DNA of 21,901 bases. Origin: a virus. A program made the position numbers and the translations under genes. The DNA is taken from positions 1-21,901 of IMG/VR virus record IMGVR_UViG_3300026479_000058; one strand, written 5' to 3'. Shown here piece by piece: positions 8,161 through 17,036 of this stretch. Below the pieces are notes generated by a model. That model was not told the origin of the DNA. It saw only the letters and a program-made list of their open reading frames with translations, and did not search any database. The stretch's first letter is position 1; every line of letters begins with the position of its first letter.

Positions 8161-11100
8161 ATGGCAATAGACGACTTCCTTAACGCTACTCCTCGTAGCA
8201 CCCAACAAACCCCTAATCCACAAGAAGATGCTAATATGTTTACAGACGTATTGGCAGCTCCCTTCCGTGGTGTAGAAGGAGCAGTTCAAAGTCTCTATGA
8301 CCTAGCTGACTTCGCTACAGGTGACGACCTACTACCTGATTACGACACTCGTTTCCTTGGTCGCTCTAAGACCTTTGCGGGCGGTATGGTTGAAGGTGTT
8401 AGTCAGTTTATGACTGGCTTCATTCCTGTTGCAGGACAGCTCAGTAAAGTCGGTAAGCTAAGTACAGCAGCCAAGGGTCTCAAAGGAGCCCGTGGAGCCC
8501 GTAAGTTAAACCTAAAGGGTAACATGGCAGCGGGAGCTGTGGCTGACTTCTCGATGTTCCAAGCACAAGAAGACCGCCTAAGTAACCTCATCGAAACCTT
8601 TCCGACACTAAGTAACCCTATATCCGATTACCTTGCCGCAGATGAGGACGACGGAGAGATTGAAGGACGACTAAAGAACACCCTTGAGGGCTTAGCTCTT
8701 GGTGGTGTGGTAGACGGACTGATTGCTGGTGTTAAAGCTATTAAGAAGTCCCGTAGAGGAGATGACCCAAAGGCAATCCTTGAGGAGTATGAGAACGTAG
8801 TATTCTCAGGACAGCGAGACGCTAAGTTACTTCAAGAAGACTTTGACAGCACACAGACCTTCCGTGCCTCGTTATCGAAGGCTATGGGTCGTGATGTAAC
8901 AGGTGAGTCCACAAGTGCCTTTGACTTACTTCAAGGTTACTCACAGGGCTACGACGGTGAGCTTGCTCCTCTGTTTAAAGCTCTACTGACCAACGCACCA
9001 GAAAGCCTCAAGAACACTGTGGTGAACTTTGGTGAAGGTGGTTCTACATTTAAAGCTAACGTTGACGAAGCCACAGGACAAGCATCTGGCACTATCACGA
9101 TGGGCAACGGTGGTGTTCGTACGTTGGCTCACGAGCTGATGCACGCTACAACTTTACACAAGCTCAACGTAGACGTTCGACACACGGCAGACAGTCCCAC
9201 AGCATTTAAAGAAATGATGACGGAGGTTGCAGCTCAGTCTGACAACGCTACGTCTGGTCTTGCTCGTACATACCTAAAGGCTGTTGAGAAGCTAGGGCTT
9301 GACGAAAAGGTCTTTGGTGAAGGCGGTATTGCTGGTTCCAGTGAAGTTACAGGAGCAGCGACACGTACTACTGATACACCTTATGCGTTCACTAACCTTG
9401 CTGAGTTTGTCTCTGAGGCATTCTCTAATGAAGAGTTCCGTATGGTTCTCAGTGCAATGGAGAGCGACGTCCCTAAGAAGTCTGTCTTTGATGAACTCCT
9501 AGCTGCTGTTAAAGGTATGCTGGGGCTGAGTGCAACCGACGGTTCCCTGTTAGATGATGTATTCAAGTACACAGGTGACATTGTCTCTGAACAGAACCGT
9601 ATGTTTGATGAGCAGTTCTCATTCCTCAAGGACATCGACCAGCTACACGGACAGACCCACCGTACACTTGATGACCGTGGTTCGGACTTTACGGCGGCTG
9701 TTGATGAAGATGGCTTAGAAATACGTAATGAAAAGGGTGAAGCTCTTAATGCAGACGGAAAGGTTATTGAACGTCTTTCAGAACTGCAGGAGGATGACTT
9801 ACTCTCCACCAAGCCTCGTGGTCGTGTGGATTGGAAGTTAGACTTTGGAAGTAAGAATTGGAGAGGGAAGAAAGTCTCCGAAGTACCCTCCGAATACCTC
9901 AACAAAGCCTTGGAGTGGGACAGTGTTAAACCTCACACAAAGGAAAAGATTGAGATAGAACTCCAAGACCGTAAGGACAACGGAGAGGAGTTATATGAAT
10001 TCCACAAAGAACGAAAAACAGAATATACCTCCAAGCAGAAGCAAGAAGCTCAGGAGAAGCTTAGACGTCTTAAAGAGTACCAACAGCTAGATGTAACCCT
10101 GAACAACCCTAAGAAGGGGATGAAGGCAATCCTTGAGTCTTACAAAAAGCAACTTGAGAATACACCTTCGTCTGACCTTCCTAACCCTAAGAATCCTGAA
10201 GACATCAGCCCTGACAAACGTCAGAAGCTAGAAGCTAAGATTAAAGAGGTTGAGAAGAACATAGCTGTTGGCGAGAAGAAGATGGCTAACGTCAAAAAGG
10301 CTATGGGTGGTAAGTCCGTAGAGGAACTACAAGCTGAGAATAGTTTCATCCTTAACTCTGTAAAGAACCCCGCTACTAAGGAAGAACCAAAGAAGAAAAG
10401 AAAAGCTAAGGCCGAAGACTTCACACCCGAAGAGTTGGCTCGTGGTGATGCTACTAGAGCAAGTATTCAACAAGGAATGGAGGCACGTCGTCCTGTCCTC
10501 AATCCGACTCTTCAGGAAGCCTACCGTAACTACCGTCGCAACAAATCGGGCGTACAAGCCAATCCACGTGTAGAAAGCTTTAAAGAGTATGTTCGGAACC
10601 GTGGGTTGGATAAGACATCTAAAGTAAGGCAGAAGAAAGTCCCTAACCAGTTCCGTGATGAGGAAATTACAAATCCTTATAATACTGAGATGGGACAAGC
10701 TGAAGCTACCAAAGCAGTAGAAGAAGAAGTAGCCTCAGCAATCACTCGTCTTGCACGTCAGCTAAAGACAGGTGGCGACCAAGCTATCATGAGTGCTGCT
10801 CGTAATATCTCCTCTAGCCGTGCTGCTGTGGGTGTTATCTCTGCTGTTGCGGAGAACCTCAAAAGCGCAGGCGTCAAGGGTGAGAAGGTTACTGCTGAGG
10901 AACTCGCTGCTGAAACCAAAGAGATGGTAGACCTTCTAGGAGGTAATCAAAACACTTGGGCAGGAGCAGTCGCTAAACTTAAACGAGCAGGTGGTTCAAG
11001 TCTAGCAGACTTCAGAACACAGCAGCGTGCCGCTAAGACACTCATTGACCTTATGAGTCGTGACCTTGTTGACCTAGCAAAGGAAGCAAGTGCAGCTCGA

Positions 11101-13488
11101 AAGGACTCCTCGAAGAACCTAGCGGAACTAGAGGCAAAGGTTGTTTCTGGTATCGACCAGCTAACCGAAGTCCAACGCATATGGTCGTTGATGGGTAAGG
11201 AAGCAGGTCTGTCATTGGTTCAACGTAAGTTCCTTGATGGTTCCAACGGTGGCTACCGTCTGAATAAGGATGTTGGCTTTGACTTCATTGCTCGTGACCC
11301 AGAGGACTACGCTAAGTACACCAACGAAACCACAGGTACGATGGATGTCCAAGACGTCATCAATAAACTGGTTATGGCTGGTAGTGACTCTGATGTAGCA
11401 AGAGCTATTGACGGTACAGCAGCAGCTAACGCTAGAATGAAATCTGTTGGTGCTCTCACAAAGGAGATGCAAGGTGGCAAGATGATGAACATGGTCACTG
11501 AGTATTGGATGAACTCCCTACTCTCTGGTCCTGCTACTCAGGTCGTTAATACGCTTGGTAGTGCTCTTACCACTTCCCTACGTATGGGTGAGATGGCATT
11601 CGGAGGACTACTGCGTGGTGAACCTGACGTTGCCAGAGCTATCCTTGGTTATGCCTTTAAGATGGAGAACATCAAAGAAGCCATCACCTTTGCTGGTAAG
11701 GCTTGGAACACCCAAGACGCTGTGTTGACTAAGGGCTCTGTAGCCTTCAACGATACCGCTAAGCGTACTGATGCAATCACAAGTCAGAACGTATCTCAAA
11801 TGATGACGGACAGAGGCAAGAAGTTTGATGTAAATCAACACGACTCTATTGCCAAAGCTGTGGACACAATTGGTACTGGAGTGAGACTACCTAGCCGTGG
11901 TCTTATGACTGTGGATGAGTTCTTCAAACAGCTCAACTACCGTGCATATGTTCGTACCAACCTAGCATACGAAGGTCTCCAAGCAGGAAAGGCTAACGGT
12001 AAGGAACTAGCCGAGTTCGTTAATGAACGTTTCCAGAATTACATTACAAAAGGTGGGCGAGCTTATAATGAAGCTAACGTCTATCTGGATGCTGTGGAAA
12101 CCTCTAAAACCCTACACGGGCTTGAGTATGGTGGCGACCAGATGTCAGTTATCCAAGCACAGTTAGCTCAGAATCCCTATGATGCATCACGAGGTGGACT
12201 TGCTGATGCAGCGTTAGAGTTCTCTAAGGTAAACACTTTTACTAACGACCTAGCACAAGACTCTGTTGTTGGTATTCTTGGTGACACCCTTGGTAAGCTG
12301 AAGACAAAGATACCAATGCTTAACTTTGTTGTTCCGTTCATTAATACTCCAACAAACATCTTGAAGTTTGCGCTAGACCGAACTCCGTTAGGAATGGGAG
12401 CAGACTTAACGTATCGCCGTAAGAAGCTCACTGAAGGATTGAATAGTGACGACCCATTCGTCCGTGCTGAACACGCGGGACGCCTAGCAACAGGTGTTTC
12501 AATAGTTGGAGCAGGTATGTGGTATGCGCTGTCTAACAAGGAGTTCATCACAGGTGGTGGACCACGAACCCAAGAGGAAAAGGAAGCCCTTAAATTAACA
12601 GGGTGGCAACCTTACTCACTCAAGATAGGTGCCAAGTATTTTAGCTACCAACGCTTAGACCCAATGGCTACTGTGATTGGTCTCTTTGCTGACCTTGTGG
12701 AAGCACAGGAATACTATGACTTAGATGATACTATGATGGGCAATATGTTCTCAGCCGTATCGTTATCTTTCAGTAATAACGTCACCAACAAGTCCTACGT
12801 TCAAGGTTTGGACAACATGCTGAACATGCTTCGTGACCCACAAGCTAACTCTAAGGCATTAGTAGGTAACATTGCTGGTGGCTTTGTTCCAACACTGTTC
12901 TCCCAAGGACAGAACTACAGTGACGAACGAGTGCTTCGTGAAACACGTACAGTCTTTGACTATATGCTCAAGAAGTCTCCTGCATCTGGTATGCTTCCTA
13001 AGAAGCGTAACTTCCTTGGTGAAGCTGTTAAGTACGAGAATCTTCCAATGGGTGCTGGCATCTTTAACCCTGTATACATCAGTAGCGAGAGTGACAACAT
13101 GCTTGACCAAGAGTTAGGAAGTTTGGCTCACGGGTTCAACAAGCAGAACAGTAAGATTGGTGGTACTCTTCAAACAAAGGACATCTACAACGAAGAAGGA
13201 CGCCAAGCGTATGACGTGTGGCTTGAAAAGACATCGACCACAAAGATTGGTGGAAAGAACCTTCGTCAAACCCTTGCACGACTAGTCAAGAGCAAGCAGT
13301 ACCAAGCGTTACAAGCAGAAAACGACAGTTCTATCGGAGAGAAGTCTCCTCGTATTAGGCTAATCAATAACTGGCTCAGACGTTTCCGTAAGCAAGCCCG
13401 TCGAGAAATGCTCGAAGAGTTCCCTGAGTTAAAACAGTCGATGGCGCAACTAACCCAAGAAAAGCAACAATACCGCTTAATCCAATAA
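8161..13488 (+). CDS. internal virion protein gp16-like with an HExxH metallopeptidase motif
   Basis: At 1775 aa this is the largest protein of the window (T7 gp16 is 1318 aa). In T7, gp16 is the innermost ejected core protein and carries an N-terminal lytic transglycosylase. I see no transglycosylase motif here. Residues 324-328 read HELMH, preceded by GGVRTLA and followed by AEFVSEAF with E415 and E419, a typical gluzincin arrangement (two His plus a downstream Glu as zinc ligands, E325 catalytic). A Lys/Glu-rich, probably coiled region lies at about 580-760. A region from about residue 1108 (NMVTEYWMNSLLSGPATQVVN) to the C-terminus resembles the conserved end of gp16-like proteins of marine podoviruses. 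The gene starts two bases after the gp15-like stop. The peptidase could cut envelope proteins or process virion proteins, which is inference. Confidence 0.85.
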   Translation: MAIDDFLNATPRSTQQTPNPQEDANMFTDVLAAPFRGVEGAVQSLYDLADFATGDDLLPDYDTRFLGRSKTFAGGMVEGVSQFMTGFIPVAGQLSKVGKLSTAAKGLKGARGARKLNLKGNMAAGAVADFSMFQAQEDRLSNLIETFPTLSNPISDYLAADEDDGEIEGRLKNTLEGLALGGVVDGLIAGVKAIKKSRRGDDPKAILEEYENVVFSGQRDAKLLQEDFDSTQTFRASLSKAMGRDVTGESTSAFDLLQGYSQGYDGELAPLFKALLTNAPESLKNTVVNFGEGGSTFKANVDEATGQASGTITMGNGGVRTLAHELMHATTLHKLNVDVRHTADSPTAFKEMMTEVAAQSDNATSGLARTYLKAVEKLGLDEKVFGEGGIAGSSEVTGAATRTTDTPYAFTNLAEFVSEAFSNEEFRMVLSAMESDVPKKSVFDELLAAVKGMLGLSATDGSLLDDVFKYTGDIVSEQNRMFDEQFSFLKDIDQLHGQTHRTLDDRGSDFTAAVDEDGLEIRNEKGEALNADGKVIERLSELQEDDLLSTKPRGRVDWKLDFGSKNWRGKKVSEVPSEYLNKALEWDSVKPHTKEKIEIELQDRKDNGEELYEFHKERKTEYTSKQKQEAQEKLRRLKEYQQLDVTLNNPKKGMKAILESYKKQLENTPSSDLPNPKNPEDISPDKRQKLEAKIKEVEKNIAVGEKKMANVKKAMGGKSVEELQAENSFILNSVKNPATKEEPKKKRKAKAEDFTPEELARGDATRASIQQGMEARRPVLNPTLQEAYRNYRRNKSGVQANPRVESFKEYVRNRGLDKTSKVRQKKVPNQFRDEEITNPYNTEMGQAEATKAVEEEVASAITRLARQLKTGGDQAIMSAARNISSSRAAVGVISAVAENLKSAGVKGEKVTAEELAAETKEMVDLLGGNQNTWAGAVAKLKRAGGSSLADFRTQQRAAKTLIDLMSRDLVDLAKEASAARKDSSKNLAELEAKVVSGIDQLTEVQRIWSLMGKEAGLSLVQRKFLDGSNGGYRLNKDVGFDFIARDPEDYAKYTNETTGTMDVQDVINKLVMAGSDSDVARAIDGTAAANARMKSVGALTKEMQGGKMMNMVTEYWMNSLLSGPATQVVNTLGSALTTSLRMGEMAFGGLLRGEPDVARAILGYAFKMENIKEAITFAGKAWNTQDAVLTKGSVAFNDTAKRTDAITSQNVSQMMTDRGKKFDVNQHDSIAKAVDTIGTGVRLPSRGLMTVDEFFKQLNYRAYVRTNLAYEGLQAGKANGKELAEFVNERFQNYITKGGRAYNEANVYLDAVETSKTLHGLEYGGDQMSVIQAQLAQNPYDASRGGLADAALEFSKVNTFTNDLAQDSVVGILGDTLGKLKTKIPMLNFVVPFINTPTNILKFALDRTPLGMGADLTYRRKKLTEGLNSDDPFVRAEHAGRLATGVSIVGAGMWYALSNKEFITGGGPRTQEEKEALKLTGWQPYSLKIGAKYFSYQRLDPMATVIGLFADLVEAQEYYDLDDTMMGNMFSAVSLSFSNNVTNKSYVQGLDNMLNMLRDPQANSKALVGNIAGGFVPTLFSQGQNYSDERVLRETRTVFDYMLKKSPASGMLPKKRNFLGEAVKYENLPMGAGIFNPVYISSESDNMLDQELGSLAHGFNKQNSKIGGTLQTKDIYNEEGRQAYDVWLEKTSTTKIGGKNLRQTLARLVKSKQYQALQAENDSSIGEKSPRIRLINNWLRRFRKQARREMLEEFPELKQSMAQLTQEKQQYRLIQ

Positions 13489-13500
13489 CCCCCACTAATT

Positions 13501-14355
13501 ATGGCTAACAGTTACATTGAATATACCTCAGGACTCACATCAACTACCTACGACGTCCCCTTTAACTTCCTCTCGATTGATGACGTTAACGTGAAGGGTT
13601 ACAACGGAACAACTTGGAGTGACCTTACAGTCTCTTCTCGTGACGCTGTGGCAAAGACCGTAACACTCAATGTAGCACCCAGTGCATTCCAAAAGATACG
13701 TGTATGGCGTAATACTGGAACCACACAACTAGTGGACTTCCAGAACGGCTCTAGGTTGTCTGAGAGTGACCTAGACACAGCTTACCAACAAGGTCTGTTT
13801 GTGGCTCAAGAGGTTTCTGAGAATGCTTCTACTGGTGCTTTAGCTAAAGGGGAACAAGGCGAACAAGGTGTTGCTGGTAACAATGGAGCTGATGGAGCTG
13901 ATGGAACTGATGGAACTAATGCGTCACCCTTCCCCGCAGGTTCGGTGATTTACCATGCAGCTAACACACCCCCTACAGGCTTTCTCAAGGCTGACGGTTC
14001 AACAGTCTCTCGGTCAACTTATTCAGACTTGTTTGCAGCTATTGGTGAAACCTATGGTGCTGGTGACGGTAGCACTACGTTCCTTGTTCCTGACCTTCGA
14101 GGTGAGTTTATGCGTGGCTGGGATGACTCTCGTGGAGTGGATGGTAGTCGTTCCTTTGGCAGTTATCAGGCTGACCAGATGGAATCCCACAGTCATACGT
14201 TTAACGTTCACTATAGTCCGGGAGCTGGTGGTCAACCATTGCAGGGAGCTGGCTCTGTTGCGGCGACCCGTTCTACAAGTAGCGTTGGCGGGACTTCTAA
14301 CTCTTCAGAAAACCGTCCACGAAACGTAGCACTTCTAGCTTGTATTAAATTCTAA
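13501..14355 (+). CDS. tail fibre (gp17-like N-terminus, collagen-like spacer, tail-collar tip)
   Basis: Residues 1-110 (SYIEYTSGLTSTTYDVPFNF, later VWRNTGTTQLVDFQNGSRL) match the virion-attachment domain of T7 gp17, which docks the fibre on the tail. Residues 117-140 are eight Gly-X-Y triplets, a collagen-like spacer. Residues about 146-207 (FPAGSVIYHAANTPPTGFLKADG, later VPDLRGEFMRGWD) are a phage tail-collar domain. The tail HSHTF plus ENRPRNVALLACIKF is the usual end of collar-domain proteins. At 284 aa it is about half of T7 gp17 (553 aa) and lacks its long shaft and tip, so receptor contact probably depends on the collar domain or on another protein. The gene starts 12 bases after the gp16-like stop. 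Confidence 0.92.
   Translation: MANSYIEYTSGLTSTTYDVPFNFLSIDDVNVKGYNGTTWSDLTVSSRDAVAKTVTLNVAPSAFQKIRVWRNTGTTQLVDFQNGSRLSESDLDTAYQQGLFVAQEVSENASTGALAKGEQGEQGVAGNNGADGADGTDGTNASPFPAGSVIYHAANTPPTGFLKADGSTVSRSTYSDLFAAIGETYGAGDGSTTFLVPDLRGEFMRGWDDSRGVDGSRSFGSYQADQMESHSHTFNVHYSPGAGGQPLQGAGSVAATRSTSSVGGTSNSSENRPRNVALLACIKF
13885..13920 (+). repeat. four 9-bp repeats in the collagen-like part of the fibre gene
   Basis: GGAGCTGAT occurs twice, followed by GGAACTGAT and GGAACTAAT, encoding GAD GAD GTD GTN. Such repeats can slip and so change the length of the spacer between virion anchor and fibre tip. Confidence 0.9.
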
Positions 14356-14383
14356 TTAACCCTCTCAATCCCATTAACCCAAA

Positions 14384-14542
14384 ATGTTACCTGAAAACCC
14401 TTACGTGACCCCGTTTATAGCCACCAGTGGAATCCTCGGAACCCTAACCCTTGACCATATTAACACTACCGTAGCTATAGGCGTAGGCGTCTTAACGATG
14501 TTCTATTTAGGTATTAAAATCTACAAGGAGATTACCAAGTAA
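14384..14542 (+). CDS. small holin-like membrane protein (gp17.5 position)
   Basis: This is a 52-aa frame, ATG 14384 to TAA 14540-14542, lying between the fibre and the small terminase just as T7 holin gene 17.5 does (67 aa). The N-terminus MLPENPYVTPFIATSGILGT is followed by a hydrophobic segment at about 28-46 (NTTVAIGVGVLTMFYLGI) and a basic end, KIYKEITK. One clear membrane segment is visible, with a weaker hydrophobic stretch at 11-23. By family knowledge a class-II holin makes inner-membrane lesions that time lysis. The sequence itself shows only a small membrane protein in the right place. The leader CCATTAACCCAAA has no Shine-Dalgarno. Confidence 0.68.
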   Translation: MLPENPYVTPFIATSGILGTLTLDHINTTVAIGVGVLTMFYLGIKIYKEITK

Positions 14543-14544
14543 TA

Positions 14545-14784
14545 ATGAGTGATAAAACAGAAAAGCTATACAGCCTTCAAGACCTTTTAATCAGTGAGTT
14601 CATCCAGCGTATCCAGAGCGGGGAAGCATCCCCTAGTGACCTGAACGCAGCTAGGCAACTCCTAAAAGACAATGGCATCCACGCTCAGGTTACCAACGAA
14701 AACCCATTGGGTAACCTAGTAGACATGCTTCCATTCCGAGATGACTCCGAACACATAACGTTAGCCGCTAATGAGAAACTATAA
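14545..14784 (+). CDS. small terminase subunit (gp18-like)
   Basis: The protein is 79 aa (T7 gp18 is 89 aa), encoded two bases after the holin stop and upstream of the large terminase. In T7, gp18 recognises concatemer DNA and guides gp19 to the portal. The N-terminal half is helical (LQDLLISEFIQRIQSGEASPSDLNAARQLLKDNGI), consistent with the DNA-binding part of short small terminases. The tail is acidic. An AAGGAG lies 14 bases before the ATG, inside the holin codons and too far upstream for a standard ribosome site. Assigned by order, size and general pattern. Confidence 0.72.
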   Translation: MSDKTEKLYSLQDLLISEFIQRIQSGEASPSDLNAARQLLKDNGIHAQVTNENPLGNLVDMLPFRDDSEHITLAANEKL

Positions 14785-14992
14785 AAAAGAATACGCCAAC
14801 TACCACTCCAAACCTGAGCAACGTAAGCGCAGGTCAGGAAGAAACCAAGCAAGACGGTTAGCCGTCAAGAAGCACGGCAAGGCAGCCCTAGCGGGTAAAG
14901 ACGTTGACCACAAAGACCGCAACCCTTTGAATAACTCTCGTGGTAACTTGCGTATCCAAAGCAAGGCAAAGAACCGTAGTCGCAACAAGTAA
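14771..14992 (+). CDS. small HNH-type protein beside the terminase
   Basis: The protein is 73 aa and very basic. The C-terminal half, DVDHKDRNPLNNSRGNLRI, followed by QSKAKNRSRNK, is a compact HNH core: D-H (H47), the N54-N55 turn, and a second N-L-R plus N-R-S-R-N helix in place of the last His. The N-terminal half is Lys/Arg-rich and could bind DNA. The gene overlaps the small terminase by 14 bases and ends two bases before the large terminase, so the three are co-translated. In other tailed phages, HNH proteins next to terminases assist genome cutting. Here it occupies the place of the T7 Rz-type genes 18.5/18.7. Homing activity is unlikely given the tight packing, but cannot be excluded. 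Confidence 0.8.
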   Translation: MRNYKKEYANYHSKPEQRKRRSGRNQARRLAVKKHGKAALAGKDVDHKDRNPLNNSRGNLRIQSKAKNRSRNK

Positions 14993-14994
14993 AT

Positions 14995-16656
14995 ATGGAC
15001 GAACTCAAAGACTTTAGGAACTTCTTGTTCCTCATTTGGAAGCACCTAAACCTTCCAGAACCAACACCCATCCAGTATAACATTGCAGACTTCATGCAAG
15101 GTGAGGACAAGCGTGTCATTATCGAAGCGTTCCGTGGTGTTGGTAAGTCTTGGATTTGTTCCGCCTATGTGGTTCATCAGTTACTCTTGAACCCCTCGTT
15201 AAATTTCCTTGTGGTCTCTGCGTCCAAGACACGTTCTGATGATTTCAGCACGTTCACCTTGCGTCTTATCCACGAAGTACCCTTTCTGGCTCACCTGAAG
15301 CCCAACGACAAGCAACGGTTCAGTAAGATATCTTTTGACGTAGGTCCTGCTCCTGCGTCGCACGCCCCGTCTGTAAAGTCTCTGGGTGTTACCAGTCAGC
15401 TTACAGGTTCCCGTGCGGACATCATCATTGCCGATGACATCGAGGTAGCGAACAACTCAGCTACACAGGCTATGCGTGAGAAGCTCAGCGAACAAGTAAA
15501 AGAGTTTGATGCTATCCTGAAGCCCGAAGATGACTCTAAGATTATATTCCTAGGAACACCTCAGACTGAGGACAGTATCTACAACAAGCTACAAGAGCGT
15601 GGCTACAAGGCTCGTATATGGCCTGCTAAGTATGTGACCCCTCAGACGAACGAAAAGGGCTATAACGGGGCTGTGAAGGACGTCTGTGTGGACGCTGAGA
15701 AGGTAGGCAAAGCTACCGAACCTACACGGTTCTCAGATATTGACCTGTTAGAACGAGAGATGTCCTACGGTCGCTCTGGGTTCGCCATGCAGTTCATGCT
15801 GGATACACGCCTGAGTGACGTGGACAGACACCCACTGAAACTTAATGACCTGATTGTAGCGGACATCGACAACGACATAGCCCCAGAGAAACTTGTGTGG
15901 GCTCAAGCTCCTGACCTAGTGTGGGACGGGAGTGTACCGAACGTAGGATTCAGTGGAGACAGATACCACCGTCCATTTAAGGCTGTTGGTGACCACATAC
16001 CGTTCACAGGGAGTGTTCTTGCTATTGACCCCAGTGGTCGCGGTAAGGATGAGACTGGGTACGCTGTGGTCAAAATGTTGAACGGAATGTTGTTCGTTCC
16101 TGACGCAGGAGGTCTACAAGGAGGGTACAGCGAAGAGACCCTGAAAGCCCTTGCGATGATTGCTAAGAAACATCAGGTCAACGCCATTGTGGTTGAGAGT
16201 AACTTTGGTGACGGTATGTTCAACGAAATCTTCAAGCCAGTACTCACCAAGGTACACCCGTGTACTATGGAGGAGGTCAGACACAACATACAGAAAGAGA
16301 AACGTATCATTGATACCCTAGAGCCCATAATGAACCAACACAGGCTCATTGTGTCTCCAGAGGTCATCAGAAAGGACTTTGAGACTGCTCAAGGATACCC
16401 ACCTGAGCTACAGCTACGTTACCAACTGATGTACCAGATGTCCCGTATAACAAAGGACAGAGGTGCAATAACACATGATGACCGCCTTGATGCCCTGAGT
16501 ATCGCTGTAGCCTACTGGACCGAACAAATGGCTCAAGATGCAGAGACAAAGATACAGGACAGAAAGACAGAACTCCTAAACAAGGAACTCCAAGCTTTCT
16601 CTGATGCCTATTACAAGCGTTCTAAGGGGTCAAATACGTCCGTTAGATGGATATAA
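14995..16656 (+). CDS. large terminase subunit (gp19-like), ATPase and nuclease
   Basis: This is the packaging motor that translocates DNA into the prohead and cuts concatemers. It has 553 aa (T7 gp19: 586 aa). The ATPase half shows a Walker A motif, FRGVGKSW, with K51-S52, and a Walker B motif, IIIADDIE, with D147-D148 and E150 as likely catalytic Glu. A coupling-motif-like IIFLGTPQ follows. The nuclease half shows an RNase-H-like acidic set: AIDPSGRGKDETG with D345, VVESNFGDG with E401, and HDDRLDALS with D495, D496 and D499. All key residues seem present. It starts two bases after the HNH stop and is the last gene before a long non-coding stretch, as gene 19 is in T7. Confidence 0.97.
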   Translation: MDELKDFRNFLFLIWKHLNLPEPTPIQYNIADFMQGEDKRVIIEAFRGVGKSWICSAYVVHQLLLNPSLNFLVVSASKTRSDDFSTFTLRLIHEVPFLAHLKPNDKQRFSKISFDVGPAPASHAPSVKSLGVTSQLTGSRADIIIADDIEVANNSATQAMREKLSEQVKEFDAILKPEDDSKIIFLGTPQTEDSIYNKLQERGYKARIWPAKYVTPQTNEKGYNGAVKDVCVDAEKVGKATEPTRFSDIDLLEREMSYGRSGFAMQFMLDTRLSDVDRHPLKLNDLIVADIDNDIAPEKLVWAQAPDLVWDGSVPNVGFSGDRYHRPFKAVGDHIPFTGSVLAIDPSGRGKDETGYAVVKMLNGMLFVPDAGGLQGGYSEETLKALAMIAKKHQVNAIVVESNFGDGMFNEIFKPVLTKVHPCTMEEVRHNIQKEKRIIDTLEPIMNQHRLIVSPEVIRKDFETAQGYPPELQLRYQLMYQMSRITKDRGAITHDDRLDALSIAVAYWTEQMAQDAETKIQDRKTELLNKELQAFSDAYYKRSKGSNTSVRWI

Positions 16657-16668
16657 GGACAAAGGGTA

Positions 16669-16905
16669 TACCTTTAGTGTTAAAAAGCCCTCCTGTGGGC
16701 GAACAACTAAGAGAAATAACAACCAGAAACAAGGAAAAGGACTAATATGAGGGAAATAAAGGAGCCCCCTCTTAGTGTACTAAGAGTGAACAATGAAATT
16801 AGTGTACTCTTAAACTACTAAGAATCTTTCTTTTAAGGTGGTTATTGGTAATAATTCCCCATAGTAAGGGACTGGGAGCCAGCTTTTAGTTTACCTTTAG
16901 TGTTA
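16669..16905 (+). repeat. TTAGTGT motifs, two inside a 14-bp direct repeat
   Basis: TTAGTGT occurs at 16674, 16772, 16799 and 16897. The outer two lie in the exact 14-mer TACCTTTAGTGTTA (16669-16682 and 16892-16905). The inner two share TTAGTGTACT. Four copies of a 7-mer in 230 bases are far above chance. They may be protein-binding sites or parts of phage promoters. Confidence 0.7.
16769..16786. repeat. perfect 7-bp inverted repeat around TGTA
   Basis: CTCTTAG (16769-16775), loop TGTA, then CTAAGAG (16780-16786). No T run follows, so it is more likely an operator or RNA hairpin than a terminator. It contains one of the TTAGTGT motifs. Confidence 0.7.
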
Positions 16906-16914
16906 CACCTATGG
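16896..16914 (+). promoter_or_regulatory. candidate phage RNA polymerase promoter, SP6-like
   Basis: TTTAGTGTTACACCTATGG resembles the SP6 promoter core (ATTTAGGTGACACTATAG) if two single-base insertions are allowed: TTTAG, G-T-x-ACAC, TAT-x-G. It lies after the large terminase, where T7 has phi-OR. GTTACAC (16902-16908) also forms a perfect inverted repeat with GTGTAAC (16921-16927), so an operator is an alternative reading. Confidence 0.3.
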
Positions 16915-17036
16915 TTCCAAGTGTAACTGTGGTCAGATAACCGTCAAGCTTATAATTAATGTGTTTTGTTGTTGACCTGTTCAACCTCAGGACACAGACT
17001 ACTCTTTATAGCACTCTTTGTTACGTGTGTGTGTGT

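Noticed and set aside
16687-16700. GCCC/GGGC hairpin after the large terminase as terminator
   Set aside because: Only a 4-bp stem and no T run; the real terminator is at 17037-17080.
16972-17010. Sigma70-like promoter with TTGACC and TTTATA
   Set aside because: The spacing between the two hexamers is 27 bases, far from the usual 16-18.
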